Of a stretch of DNA of 64,000 nt, positions 51,910 to 60,558 are shown piece after piece (within the stretch, counting starts at the first letter, position 1; the number at the start of each line of letters is the position of its first letter). A program made the position numbers and the translations under genes. The stretch comes from Litoribacter populi (GTDB lineage: Bacteria > Bacteroidota > Bacteroidia > Cytophagales > Cyclobacteriaceae), in assembly GCF_007483685.1 (NCBI RefSeq), contig NZ_VMKN01000001.1, positions 1 to 64,000 on the forward strand. The letters are read 5' to 3'. The notes beneath the pieces are model-generated. The model saw only the letters and a program-made list of their open reading frames with translations. It had not been told where the DNA came from and searched no databases.

Positions 51910-53013
51910 ATGATCAAATTCCTCGACCTCCAAAAACTCAACCAGCCCTACGCCAAGCAAATGGCAGATGTGGCTGCTCGAATAATTGAGTCAGGGAATT
52001 ATTTGAATGGGGAATTTACCCAGAAATTCGAAAGTGAACTTTCTACCTATATCGGTGTCCCCTCTACCATTAATGTTGGAAACGGGCTGGATGCGCTGAG
52101 GCTGATCTTGAAGGGATATATGGAACTTGGGCAGCTCCATGAAGGTGACGAGGTGATAGTACCAGCCAACACCTACATGGCTACTATCCTGGCTATCACG
52201 TCCAATAAATTAAATCCAGTTTTGGTGGAACCTGATCCGGTGACCTATAACTTAAACCTGAAAAAGGTAGAAGAGCACATCACTTCCCGTACAAAAGCCA
52301 TAATGGTGGTCCACCTTTACGGACAGGCCTGTTGGGGGGCGGAACTGGAGCGGCTAAAAGTTAAATATGGTTTAAAAATCATAGAGGACAACGCCCAGGC
52401 CTTAGGTGCTGAATGGGAAGGCAGGAAAACAGGGGCACTGGGAGACGCTGCGGCATTCAGTTTTTACCCCACCAAGAACTTAGGTGCCCTCGGGGATGCG
52501 GGGGCCGTATGTACCCATGATGAAAAGCTGGGCTCCACCATCAGGGCTTTAGCAAATTATGGGAGTTCTGAGAAAAACATTCATGATTATAAAGGCTACA
52601 ACAGTCGAATGGATGAGCTTCAGGCAGCCTTCCTCTCCATCAAGCATCCCCATCTAGACCGCCAAAATCAGAAAAGAAGGGAGCTGGCAAATCTCTATTT
52701 TGAAGGCTTATCAGGAAGTGGTCTTACGCTTCCCACAGTTTTTAACAATCCTGAATCGCATATTTGGCATCTATTTGTAATTCTCCATCCGGAAAGGGAC
52801 CGGATAAAAAAGGAGCTAATAGCCAAGGGCATCGAAACCGCCATCCACTACCCCACCCCACCGCATTGGCAGCCTGCATTAAGCGAATTTAAACACCTCA
52901 ATCTCCCCATCACCGAGAAGATCCACCGGGAAGCCTTGAGTTTACCGCTGAATACGGGATTGACGGATGATGATGTTGAAAGGGTGATAATTGGAATAAG
53001 GGATAGCTTGTAA
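51910..53013 (+). CDS. DegT/DnrJ/EryC1/StrS family sugar aminotransferase
   Basis: The 367-residue PLP enzyme has F-L-D-L near 4-7, G-N-G-L-D-A-L near 57-63, N-T-Y-M-A-T near 87-92, E-D-N-A-Q-A-L-G near 159-166 and the PLP lysine in S-F-Y-P-T-K189-N-L-G. It transaminates a nucleotide-linked keto sugar, most likely a dTDP-3- or 4-keto-6-deoxy sugar as made by rfbB; the regiochemistry cannot be read from sequence. No FdtA-type isomerase or acetyltransferase is adjacent. It stands alone between repeat stretches, yet probably feeds the polysaccharide operon. Confidence 0.9.
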   Translation: MIKFLDLQKLNQPYAKQMADVAARIIESGNYLNGEFTQKFESELSTYIGVPSTINVGNGLDALRLILKGYMELGQLHEGDEVIVPANTYMATILAITSNKLNPVLVEPDPVTYNLNLKKVEEHITSRTKAIMVVHLYGQACWGAELERLKVKYGLKIIEDNAQALGAEWEGRKTGALGDAAAFSFYPTKNLGALGDAGAVCTHDEKLGSTIRALANYGSSEKNIHDYKGYNSRMDELQAAFLSIKHPHLDRQNQKRRELANLYFEGLSGSGLTLPTVFNNPESHIWHLFVILHPERDRIKKELIAKGIETAIHYPTPPHWQPALSEFKHLNLPITEKIHREALSLPLNTGLTDDDVERVIIGIRDSL

Positions 53014-53469
53014 GACTCACCGCAAAGACACCAAGAAGCGCAAAGCAAGTTTGTTTTCTTTGCGATTCTTCAAAAACTTTGCGGTGAACCTTTTTTTCAA
53101 TCTGTACCTTTGTGTCCAATTTTTATTAAAGGGGGAATTAGCTTCGTTAGTGACCCATTTCTTCCTCGTCGAGGCTCTGTGTAATCCGAGTAATCTGTGT
53201 TTTTCCCTAAAAAAATCTAACCGCAAAGACGCCAAGGGACGCAAAGCAAATTTTTTCTTCGCGCTTCTTCAAAAACTTTGCGGTTGAAAATTGGTAATCA
53301 CTCTGTGCCTCTGGTGCTCTGTGGTTATTTTTTCTTTGCGCTCCTTCAAAAAACTTTGCGGTGAACTTTTTATTCTCTCTGTGCCTCTGAGTCTCTGCGG
53401 TTATTTTTTCTACATCAACCGCCTTTGGCTCAAATTTGGTGGTTTTCAATCCCAAAAACCAACTATATC
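53014..53469. repeat. CCGCAAAG/CTTTGCGG hairpin repeats, three copies
   Basis: CACCGCAAAG (53018-53027) pairs with CTTTGCGGTG (53077-53086). The second copy AACCGCAAAG (53219-53228) pairs with CTTTGCGGTT (about 53276-53285). A third half copy, TTTGCGCTCCTTCAAAAAAC with TTTGCGGTGAAC, lies near 53334-53369. Each has a shorter GCGCAAAG/CTTTGCG inside. No gene is seen. Confidence 0.75.
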
Positions 53470-54186
53470 ATGAAAAAGCTATTACTTTCTCTTAGCCTAC
53501 TTATCATCTTTAGCCTGCAGGCCAATGCCCAGTATTCAAGAAACTCGGTTACTCTTGGCGTCGGCCCGGCCTTCGTCTACGGCGACAACGCAGGGGATTT
53601 CAGCTCCCTGAATTTCCCCATCCGCCCCGCCTTTACGCTCGGTTATACCCAAGAATATAACGAGCGGTTTGACTGGAGGGTGAGTTTGGGAACCCAGTCG
53701 GTATCCGGCAGACTGGTGGATTACCCAGCCGATGACATTGCCCACTGGATAGAGGCCAGAAATGCGCTTGACTTCAGCGGCCAGGCTTATTACGCGGATT
53801 TTATGCCGGTTTACCACTTCACCCCTTATGAGGGGCAGTTCAACTTCTACGGCGGACTTGGACTTGGGCTGATGTTCGTCAACCGGACTGACCAGGTGCT
53901 TCCATTTGGCCTCACCACTGATATGTTGCGTGCCAATGACTACACACTGGAGTCTCAAAACCGCAACACTACTTCCCTATATTTTCCCATCAGACTTGGA
54001 GTGACCATGAATCTGGAAAACAACTGGGCTATAGGTCTGGAATTAGGTTCCCTCATCGCCACCAGCCCCCGAATAGACGGCAATGACCAGCAGTGGAACT
54101 CCATCCCGATCGACATGCTCCCGCAGGCGCAGCTTATCCTGAGAAAATACCTCCCTTGGACCCCCAGACAGCCGGTGATAGAGTAA
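53470..54186 (+). CDS. Outer membrane beta-barrel family protein
   Basis: The 238-residue product, from ATG 53470, has a signal peptide (about 1-19, ending A-N-A-Q) and the family pattern: L-G-V-G-P-A-F-V-Y-G-D-N-A-G near 30-43, R-P-A-F-T-L-G-Y, S-L-G-T-Q, Y-Y-A-D-F-M-P-V-Y, a Gly-rich Y-G-G-L-G-L-G-L-M strand and P-I-R-L-G-V-T. A small outer-membrane barrel is likely. It is member 2 of the paralogue family and stands apart from the array at 58.9-63.8 kb. A start at 53425 is rejected because it would place 15 residues before the signal peptide. Confidence 0.75.
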   Translation: MKKLLLSLSLLIIFSLQANAQYSRNSVTLGVGPAFVYGDNAGDFSSLNFPIRPAFTLGYTQEYNERFDWRVSLGTQSVSGRLVDYPADDIAHWIEARNALDFSGQAYYADFMPVYHFTPYEGQFNFYGGLGLGLMFVNRTDQVLPFGLTTDMLRANDYTLESQNRNTTSLYFPIRLGVTMNLENNWAIGLELGSLIATSPRIDGNDQQWNSIPIDMLPQAQLILRKYLPWTPRQPVIE

Positions 54187-54701
54187 CGTGGTTTTCAGGG
54201 TTGTCCGTCCCGTGGTCCTGCTGTGCAGGACCACGGGACTGTTGTCAGGGTTGTCACAGATCCATACTCCACCTGCATCCCTCTGCCGCGCATCGCGACT
54301 AACCTCTAAACCTCCCGCCGCGCGTCAGCGCCGGGAAATAAACCTCTAAACCTTCCCTAAACTCCTCTACCGTCCCGATGCGCCCCCGTGACTTTTGCTC
54401 GGCGCCAATCGGGACATCTACTTTCTACTTCGGAATCATCGGGTAGAGTAGATGGTAGAAAGTAGATTCGCCGCGTGGTGGCTGGCTTCCCTTCGACTAG
54501 GTCAGGAACCATGCCTTTACCACCGCGGCGAAGGTTAGAGATGAAGGCAGGTCCGTGAACGTAATTTTTAAACTTTAAACCTTAAACTTTAAACCAAAAG
54601 GCGCGTCAGCGCCGGGAATTAAACCTCTAAACTATTTCAATATTTATTTCGCTTTTTAAAACCATTAATCTATATTTAACCTTCAATTTTTTCAGTTTAA
54701 T
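54187..54701. repeat. Repeat mosaic between OMP gene and fcl
   Basis: It contains a GACAAC family unit with GTCCCGTGGTCCTG/CAGGACCACGGGAC stem (54204-54258), CTAAACCTCCCGCCGCGCGTCAGCGCCGGGAAATAAACC (54305-54345), a TAGTAGAT unit with the TCCCGA...TCGGGA stem-loop (54370-54416) and a hairpin GCCGCGTGGTGG (54470) interrupted by extra sequence before CCACCGCGGCG. No gene is seen. Confidence 0.75.
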
Positions 54702-55679
54702 ATGCTAATCACAAAACAAACATGCATTTTTTTAGCCGGACACAAGGGGATGGTCGGTTCAGCGGTTCATCGGGCTTTGAGGGCAGGTGGCTATGAAAAT
54801 ATTGTGGCTATCTCCAGCAGCGAACTCGACCTTCGCAACCAATCTCAAGTACAAAGCTTTTTCAATGAATATAGTCCTGAGGTAGTTATTGATGCCGCAG
54901 CAAGAGTAGGTGGCATTTTGGCGAACAGGGATTATCCGTACCAGTTTCTCATGGACAACATGATGATCCAAAACAACCTGATCGATGCCTCTCTGAAGTC
55001 AGGTGTTGAGAAATTCATCTTTCTCGGTTCATCCTGCATCTACCCCAAACACGCTCCCCAGCCCCTGAAGGAAGAATACCTCCTTTCCGGTTCACTGGAG
55101 GAAACTAATGAGTGGTATGCTCTGGCAAAGATCGCCGGGGTAAAAGCCTGTGAGGCTATAAGAAAGCAATATGGTAAGGAATACGTCAGCCTTATGCCGA
55201 CAAACCTTTACGGTCCCCACGACAATTTCGATCTCCAAACCTCCCACGTCCTCCCCGCCATGATCCGAAAGTTTCATGAAGCCAAGGTGAAAGGTGAGTT
55301 TGGCGAAATTAAGGTTAGTGAGCCTGTCGAACTATGGGGATCAGGAAACCCCCTACGGGAGTTTTTGCATGTGGATGACCTGGCGAGTGCAGTTGTCTTT
55401 GCCCTGGAAAACACCCTGCCCGAATCCCTATATAACGTAGGAACCGGCAAGGACCTATCCATAAAAGATTTAGCCCTAATGGTCCAGCGCCTCACCGCCC
55501 ACCAAGGCCCCATCCACTTTGACCCCACAAAGCCAGATGGTACGCCGAGGAAACTTCTTGATGTAAGCAGGTTGAGTAATGCTGGCTGGAAGGCGGAGAT
55601 TGAACTGGAGGAGGGAATTAGGAGGACATATGAGTGGTATGTGGAGAATATAGGAAGGGTAAAAGAAGTGAAGTTGTAG
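54702..55679 (+). CDS. fcl: GDP-L-fucose synthase
   Basis: The 325-residue extended SDR protein has G13-H-K-G-M-V-G19, L-G-S-S-C-I-Y-P near 108-115 and catalytic Y139-A-L-A-K143, with M-P-T-N-L-Y-G-P-H-D-N-F following as in fcl/wcaG products. It turns GDP-4-keto-6-deoxymannose into GDP-L-fucose with NADPH. The partner gmd gene is at 56374; a DUF559 element lies between them, apparently inserted in an original fcl-gmd pair. Confidence 0.93.
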   Translation: MLITKQTCIFLAGHKGMVGSAVHRALRAGGYENIVAISSSELDLRNQSQVQSFFNEYSPEVVIDAAARVGGILANRDYPYQFLMDNMMIQNNLIDASLKSGVEKFIFLGSSCIYPKHAPQPLKEEYLLSGSLEETNEWYALAKIAGVKACEAIRKQYGKEYVSLMPTNLYGPHDNFDLQTSHVLPAMIRKFHEAKVKGEFGEIKVSEPVELWGSGNPLREFLHVDDLASAVVFALENTLPESLYNVGTGKDLSIKDLALMVQRLTAHQGPIHFDPTKPDGTPRKLLDVSRLSNAGWKAEIELEEGIRRTYEWYVENIGRVKEVKL

Positions 55680-55696
55680 GTTTAAGGCCGCGTACA

Positions 55697-56320
55697 ATTC
55701 CCCCTTTGAAAGCCTGTCCCGAGGAGCTTTTCGCGGATCGGGAGGGGCAGGGGGATGTCAGGTAGAGATTAAAGGAAGTAATCAAACAACTTTTTATAAA
55801 CCATGCGAAAAAACTTTTTACCATATGACCCAAAATTGAAAGCCTTGGCTCGGGAACTTCGAAATAACAGCACTTTATCCGAAGTTTTACTCTGGATGCA
55901 AATCAAGAATAAAGCCTTTGGCGTCGAGTTTCATCGACAGGTGCCCATTAATAACTTTATAGTCGATTTTTATTGTCATGAGTTAATGTTGGCTATAGAA
56001 ATCGATGGCAATAGCCATGAATATGAAGATGTCGCTGTAAATGATATTCGCAGACAACGTATCCTCGAAAATTTAGGAGTCCGTTTTCTTAGATTAAGTG
56101 ACATAGCTGTGAAAAGAAACATGAATGATTGTCTGGATATAATTTGGGATAAGATTGAGGAGCTCAGACTCAACTCCCCCTTTGAAAGCCTGTCCCGAGT
56201 AGCGAGGCGGATCGGGAGGGACGGGGTCACCAGACTCAACTCCCCCTTTGAAGGGGGCGGGGGGGATGTAGCAACGTAATTAACCCCTACTCAACATCCC
56301 CCTACCTTCAAAGGGGGAAT
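55697..56320. mobile_element. Putative gene-bearing palindromic element enclosing the DUF559 gene
   Basis: ATTCCCCCTTTGAA at 55697-55710 and its exact reverse complement at 56307-56320 bracket the DUF559 gene. Inside the left arm are a TCCCGA/TCGGGA stem-loop (55717-55743) and GGGGCAGGGGGATGT; the right arm has ACATCCCCCTACC. Two further direct copies of CAACTCCCCCTTTGAA (56170 and 56240) lie in the 3' end of the gene. No transposase is present; mobility is inferred from the symmetry. Confidence 0.45.
55803..56279 (+). CDS. DUF559 family endonuclease-like protein with repeat-derived tail
   Basis: Residues 1-121 are a full DUF559 domain (Vsr/PD-(D/E)xK-like nuclease fold): A-R-E-L-R-x-N-x-T-x-x-E near 16-27, F-x-R-Q-x-P-I near 43-49, the likely active site D55-F...E66-I-D68-G, and V-R-F-L-R-L-S-D at 93-100. 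The final 37 residues (R-L-N-S-P-F-E-S-L-S-R... and N-S-P-F-E-G-G-G-G-D-V) are translated repeat: two CCCCCTTTGAA units and one TCCCGA hairpin. The family normally ends where the repeat begins. The gene is enclosed by inverted copies of the same repeat. Nuclease activity is predicted from family only. Confidence 0.82.
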   Translation: MRKNFLPYDPKLKALARELRNNSTLSEVLLWMQIKNKAFGVEFHRQVPINNFIVDFYCHELMLAIEIDGNSHEYEDVAVNDIRRQRILENLGVRFLRLSDIAVKRNMNDCLDIIWDKIEELRLNSPFESLSRVARRIGRDGVTRLNSPFEGGGGDVAT

Positions 56321-56373
56321 AGTTTACGTGAACGTCCGCGCAGCGGACAAATAAACCTTAAACTTTTTCAAAC

Positions 56374-57513
56374 ATGAAAACCGCATTAATAACAGGAATC
56401 ACCGGCCAAGACGGCGCTTATCTTGCCGAGCTACTTTTAGAAAAGGGCTATATGGTCCATGGGATAAAACGTAGGGCATCGCTGATCAATACCGACAGGA
56501 TTGATCACCTTTACCAGGACCCTCACGAACAGGATCCCAGACTCATACTCCACTATGGGGATATGACGGACTCGATGAACCTTACCAGGATCATTCAGGA
56601 AACCAAACCCGACGAAATCTACAACCTTGCCGCAATGAGCCATGTGAAGGTGAGCTTTGATATCCCGGAATACACAGCCAATGCTGACGGGATAGGGACC
56701 CTGCGGATATTGGAGGCTGTCAGACTCCTGGGTATGGAGAAGAAAACAAAAGTTTATCAGGCCTCTACCTCGGAACTCTATGGCCTGGTCCAAGCCGTTC
56801 CCCAAAGCGAAACCACGCCTTTCTACCCGCGTTCACCATACGCGGTTGCAAAACTTTACGCATACTGGATCACCGTAAACTATCGTGAGGCCTATGGGAT
56901 GTTTGCCTGCAACGGGATATTGTTCAACCATGAGTCTCCGCTGAGAGGCGAGACTTTTGTGACCAGAAAAATCACCCGGGCAGTCGCGCAGATTGCCTTA
57001 GGCCAACAGGAGACTTTATATATCGGAAACCTCGACGCCCAGCGTGATTGGGGGCATGCCAAGGACTATGTAGAGGCAATGTGGAGAATTCTGCAGCAGG
57101 ACGAACCCGAGGATTTTGTCATCGCTACCGGAATCACCACCAAGGTCCGAGACTTTATCAACATGGCTTTCGCCCATGTTGGCTTTACCCTGAGATGGGA
57201 AGGTGAAGGCGTAGAAGAGGTTGGAATTCTTGCAGCCATTGATGAAAAGAAGTTCGAAGAAGTCAGCGGCCTCCCCTTCGACCCCCTAAACCTTAAACTC
57301 TTAAACCTCAAACTCGTCCAAGTGGACCCCCGCTACTTCCGCCCCACCGAAGTCGACCTCCTCATCGGTGATCCCACCAAATCCCGCGACCGTCTCGGCT
57401 GGCAACCCAAATATGACCTCCCTACCCTGGTAGAAGAAATGGTCATTTCCGATTTGATCTGGTACCGGGATAATATGCACATGGTGAATCAAAAGCCGCA
57501 TTTTGAGGATTAA
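56374..57513 (+). CDS. gmd: GDP-mannose 4,6-dehydratase with repeat-like in-frame insertion
   Basis: The 379-residue enzyme has G8-I-T-G-Q-D-G14, catalytic S-T-S-E-L-Y-G near 131-137 and Y156-A-V-A-K160, and [12 protein letters not shown] near 317-328, as in gmd. It makes GDP-4-keto-6-deoxymannose for fcl. Residues 304-314 ([11 protein letters not shown]) come from bases 57283-57315, which read CCCTAAACCTTAAACTC plus a near repeat, the same words as the intergenic TTAAACC repeats. Homologues usually have a few residues there, so this looks like a repeat read in frame. The enzyme probably tolerates it. Confidence 0.93.
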   Translation: MKTALITGITGQDGAYLAELLLEKGYMVHGIKRRASLINTDRIDHLYQDPHEQDPRLILHYGDMTDSMNLTRIIQETKPDEIYNLAAMSHVKVSFDIPEYTANADGIGTLRILEAVRLLGMEKKTKVYQASTSELYGLVQAVPQSETTPFYPRSPYAVAKLYAYWITVNYREAYGMFACNGILFNHESPLRGETFVTRKITRAVAQIALGQQETLYIGNLDAQRDWGHAKDYVEAMWRILQQDEPEDFVIATGITTKVRDFINMAFAHVGFTLRWEGEGVEEVGILAAIDEKKFEEVSGLPFDPLNLKLLNLKLVQVDPRYFRPTEVDLLIGDPTKSRDRLGWQPKYDLPTLVEEMVISDLIWYRDNMHMVNQKPHFED

Positions 57514-57564
57514 TGGATTAAGGGGCTTCAGGAAGGTTCCAATTTTAGAGGAGGGAGTAAGGTT

Positions 57565-57975
57565 TTGAAAACAATAGTGATTAAATCTTTAGAATGGAAT
57601 TATCGACCAGGGTATCAATTATCCATAATAAGGGAGTTTTTGAAAAATAATTTGGAGGAGCAAGTAAAGCTTGATTTTTCAGAGTTTAATTTCTGCCCCC
57701 CATTATTGTCTATTTTCTTTTCTGCAATAGTCAATAATAGTCAAAGTCTAAAAGTTGAATTAGCACCTTCATCGAGCTATCCACGCACTATTCGTTTTTT
57801 AGAAGGGTTTAATCCTATATTTACCGAAAACTGGCAGAATTATCTTGAGGCCTTTTCCGGAAAGAGTTATTTGCCAATAATTAAATTTAACAATGGTAAA
57901 ACAGAAGTAGATACAACGGTGAGAAATAACATTCTCACTGGCATTTTTAAGAATACCGGTTTTGAACTTCAATAA
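57565..57975 (+). pseudogene. Truncated GHKL-type protein, N-terminal domain only
   Basis: This 136-residue product is homologous to the first ~130 residues of the protein at 24538: F-x-F-C/S-P-P-L-L-x-I/V, N-W-Q/K-N-Y/T-L-x-A-F-S, and K-S/T-Y-L-P-I-I-K-F. It stops before the N-box, so no ATP-binding domain remains. The start codon is TTG at 57565, with a purine-rich GAGGAGGGAG about ten bases upstream, unusual in this window. The STAS-like partner follows 58 bp later. It may be a decayed copy or a functional ATPase-free variant. Confidence 0.65.
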
Positions 57976-58018
57976 GACTTTTAACATTTATAGTTATACA
58001 GAATAAGTTTAATAGATT

Positions 58019-58026
58019 TAACTTTG
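58019..58026 (+). promoter_or_regulatory. Promoter -7 element for the second STAS-like gene
   Basis: TAACTTTG matches TAnnTTTG only 7 bp before the ATG, implying a nearly leaderless transcript independent of the truncated gene upstream. Confidence 0.4.
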
Positions 58027-58033
58027 CATTGTT

Positions 58034-58387
58034 ATGAAGAATTTATCAACAACCATCATGCTTTCCGAATATTATGCTGAAGCTGTCAGTAATAGAGAAT
58101 CTGTGAGGCTGATTTTTGATAAATTGCCTAATGTAGACTTTATTACTATCGACTTTTCTGACATAGTATTTATCTCTAGAGCTGCTGCGCATGAACTCAC
58201 CCTTTATTTAGAGAAATTTCAGAATAGGGGTAAATCCATTTCACTAGCCAATGTTTCTCAAAACGTAAATCAAATGATTGAAACAGTGGCCCAATCCAAA
58301 AAGGTGGATTATAAGAAGTCAACATTTGTAGAAAGAATAATTTTTAAGACCGACGAAGAGTTGGAGTCTTATCTATTTTCAGTTTAA
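58034..58387 (+). CDS. STAS-like (DUF4325-type) protein, second copy
   Basis: The 117-residue protein has I-D-F-S-D-I-V-F-I-S-R-A-A-A-H-E-L near 39-55, the same signature as at 25444, but the rest is diverged (roughly a quarter identical by eye). It is full length although the GHKL partner upstream is truncated, and it has its own promoter-like element. The partner ATPase may be supplied in trans from 24538. Confidence 0.72.
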   Translation: MKNLSTTIMLSEYYAEAVSNRESVRLIFDKLPNVDFITIDFSDIVFISRAAAHELTLYLEKFQNRGKSISLANVSQNVNQMIETVAQSKKVDYKKSTFVERIIFKTDEELESYLFSV

Positions 58388-58869
58388 TCACAGCTGTTAA
58401 GATGGAGCAAACATTTCCCTAGAAATCCATATTTTCATGGGAATAGGAAGCGAATATTTTTTCAATAAACTCGTCCAGACATCCCCAACCAGAATTACGA
58501 AATCCTCCGGACTCCTTCATCTTTAACTTAAATCCTGAAACCACCTTCTTTGCTTCATCTCCTTTGCGAACCTTATATTCTTTGCGGTTTTATTTTTTTT
58601 TGAAACCGTTACCACATTCCCCTACCCCCCCCCGATCCGTTTCACTTCTCGGGACTGACGCTTCAAAGGGGGAATTGCTCCCGTCAAGCACCTATCAAAA
58701 ATCAGGAGGCGCTTCGGGGTGGTAGAGCAACGGATCTGCCTTCATCTATAAACCCCTAAACCGTCTCGCTTGGGGCGCAGCCACGAGCGGACATAAACCT
58801 CTACACCTACCACTTGCTTTATACCCAAATATTATCTTACTTAATACCGCTATTTTATCAATTTGCAGT
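58388..58869. repeat. Repeat mosaic upstream of the OMP array
   Basis: Contains TTTGCGAACCTTATATTCTTTGCGGTTTTA (58560-58590), a CCCCCC family unit with CCCGATCC...TCGGGA stem (58627-58660), a GGAGGCGCTTCGGGGTGGTAGAG piece (58703-58725) and CTAAACCGTCTCGCTTGGGGCGCAGCCACGAGCGGACATAAACC (58755-58800). No gene is seen. Confidence 0.65.
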
Positions 58870-59556
58870 ATGAATAAGTTAATTTGTATTTTATTATTTG
58901 CAATTGTTTCGATCACCGAAACTAATGCCCAATTCTATCGGGACTATCTATCAATTTCTGTCGGCCCATCTATGATCTATGCGGATAATGGAGGCAACTA
59001 CGAAACCGGGGAATTCAAGATTCGCCCCAGTATGGCCCTCACTTACAGCAAGCATGTCGCCGACTATTGGGATTTCCGCGCCACCGTGGGCATGCAGTGG
59101 ATAAGTGCCAACCACCCGGATAACGAGGAAGTATTTAGCCAGCTCCGTGGACAGGCAGGCAACTTCCGAGGCCTGGTATATTACGCCGATGCCAGCCAGA
59201 TCTATTACATCAACCCCAACATTCCCGGAAGAAGACAGTATTGGGTGAATTATTATGTAGGCCTAGGCTTGGGCCTCATGCATGCTGTCCGGGAAGAAGA
59301 AAGACCCCAACAAGAAACCATCCCCGGCCACCAAGACCCCACCGTTGTTGAGCGCCGCATTAGCACCAATGCCTATATCCCAATTAGGCTGGGCATGACC
59401 ACCAACACGCAAGATCTCTGGGATTTCGGCTTTGAGCTCACCGCTCTCCCTGTCACCGGTTCGAATATCGATGGGAATATCACGAGAAATAAAAAGATTG
59501 GGATTGATGTGTTGCTGCAAGCGAATTTTGTAGTGAAAAGGTATATACGAAGGTAG
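58870..59556 (+). CDS. Outer membrane beta-barrel family protein, array member 1
   Basis: The 228-residue protein has a signal peptide (about 1-20, T-N-A-Q) and S-V-G-P-S-M-I-Y-A-D-N-G-G near 30-42, R-P-S-M-A-L-T-Y, F-R-A-T-V-G-M-Q-W-I, V-Y-Y-A-D-A, Y-Y-V-G-L-G-L-G-L-M and P-I-R-L-G-M-T-T; a basic C-terminus ends K-R-Y-I-R-R. It belongs to the seven-member family. A TAGTAGATAGTAGATG repeat abuts its stop codon. Function unknown. Confidence 0.75.
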   Translation: MNKLICILLFAIVSITETNAQFYRDYLSISVGPSMIYADNGGNYETGEFKIRPSMALTYSKHVADYWDFRATVGMQWISANHPDNEEVFSQLRGQAGNFRGLVYYADASQIYYINPNIPGRRQYWVNYYVGLGLGLMHAVREEERPQQETIPGHQDPTVVERRISTNAYIPIRLGMTTNTQDLWDFGFELTALPVTGSNIDGNITRNKKIGIDVLLQANFVVKRYIRR

Positions 59557-59817
59557 TAGATAGTAGATGTCCCGAGGAGCGCCTGTGAAATATTAGGAGC
59601 CGATTCGGGACGGTAGAGAAGGTTAGAGATGAGGCCAGTCCACGGGATCTGCCTTCATCCCTAAACCTCTAAACCGTCTCGCTTGGGGCGCAGCCACGAG
59701 CGGACATAAACCACTACACCAATCAAATCTATTTCATAAATACACTACTTTGGTCTTTTTTTTGTACTACTCCAATTTGCAATCCCTGCATTTATACAAA
59801 TTTTTAGACTTATACTT
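59557..59817. repeat. TAGTAGAT unit with TCCCGA hairpin, then GTCTCGC unit
   Basis: TAGTAGATAGTAGATG is followed by TCCCGA (59570-59575) and TCGGGA (59605-59610) and CGGTAGAGAAGGTTAGAG; then CTAAACCGTCTCGCTTGGGG...GAGCGGACATAAACC (59666-59710). The rest to 59817 is A+T-rich upstream sequence. Confidence 0.75.
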
Positions 59818-60558
59818 ATGAAATACCTAATAGCCATACTTTTTATGTTTGCTCTAAACGTCACGCCTGCATCGGCGCAACTCGATCTGCGGGATTATGT
59901 GGCATTGGGCATCGGCCCCTCCATGATCTATGGAGACAACACCGGTTCGCTTAGCAGCATGAACTACCGCTTCCGCCCTTCTGCTTCTCTGATGGTCAAT
60001 TATCAGCTAAGGAGAAGATGGGATGTGAGAGTTACCTCGGGGGTGCAGGTACTTGATGCGGGAGGACGAGTGGATGATATGGATGCCATTCTTCAATGGA
60101 GCTTAGATGATCAGGCTTATGATTTCAAGGGACAGGCATATTTTGCGGATATTATGCCCATGTATCAATTTAATCCGAACCGAGGTATGAAAGACATGTA
60201 CAATTACAAAGTCAATGTCTATGGAGGCATAGGTATAGGGGTCATGCATGTTAGAAGAGAAGACCGGTTGCTTTTAAATACCGTGATTATACCGGAAACC
60301 GGTGAAACTTTTATTGGCGCGGATGCCACAATCAATAGAAACACCACCACTGCCTATATTCCCCTTCGGATCGGTGCCTCAACAAACTTCCGCCGCAACT
60401 GGGATATCGGCGCTGAGATCACCCTGATGACAGCAATGAGTTCCGATGTGGATGGCAACAACATCCGTATTAAGGAACTGCATAATGATATGCTGTTTCA
60501 GTTTCAGATTATGGTTAGGAGATATATTGGACGGCATAATCCGTTTTATTGGGATTAA
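59818..60558 (+). CDS. Outer membrane beta-barrel family protein, array member 2
   Basis: The 246-residue protein has a signal peptide (about 1-21, A-S-A-Q) and G-I-G-P-S-M-I-Y-G-D-N-T-G near 33-45, R-P-S-A-S-L, V-R-V-T-S-G-V-Q-V-L, A-Y-F-A-D-I-M-P-M-Y, Y-G-G-I-G-I-G-V-M and P-L-R-I-G-A-S-T. The C-terminus M-V-R-R-Y-I-G-R-H is like that of the copy at 1361. It follows array member 1 on the same strand, with a repeat unit between. Confidence 0.75.
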   Translation: MKYLIAILFMFALNVTPASAQLDLRDYVALGIGPSMIYGDNTGSLSSMNYRFRPSASLMVNYQLRRRWDVRVTSGVQVLDAGGRVDDMDAILQWSLDDQAYDFKGQAYFADIMPMYQFNPNRGMKDMYNYKVNVYGGIGIGVMHVRREDRLLLNTVIIPETGETFIGADATINRNTTTAYIPLRIGASTNFRRNWDIGAEITLMTAMSSDVDGNNIRIKELHNDMLFQFQIMVRRYIGRHNPFYWD

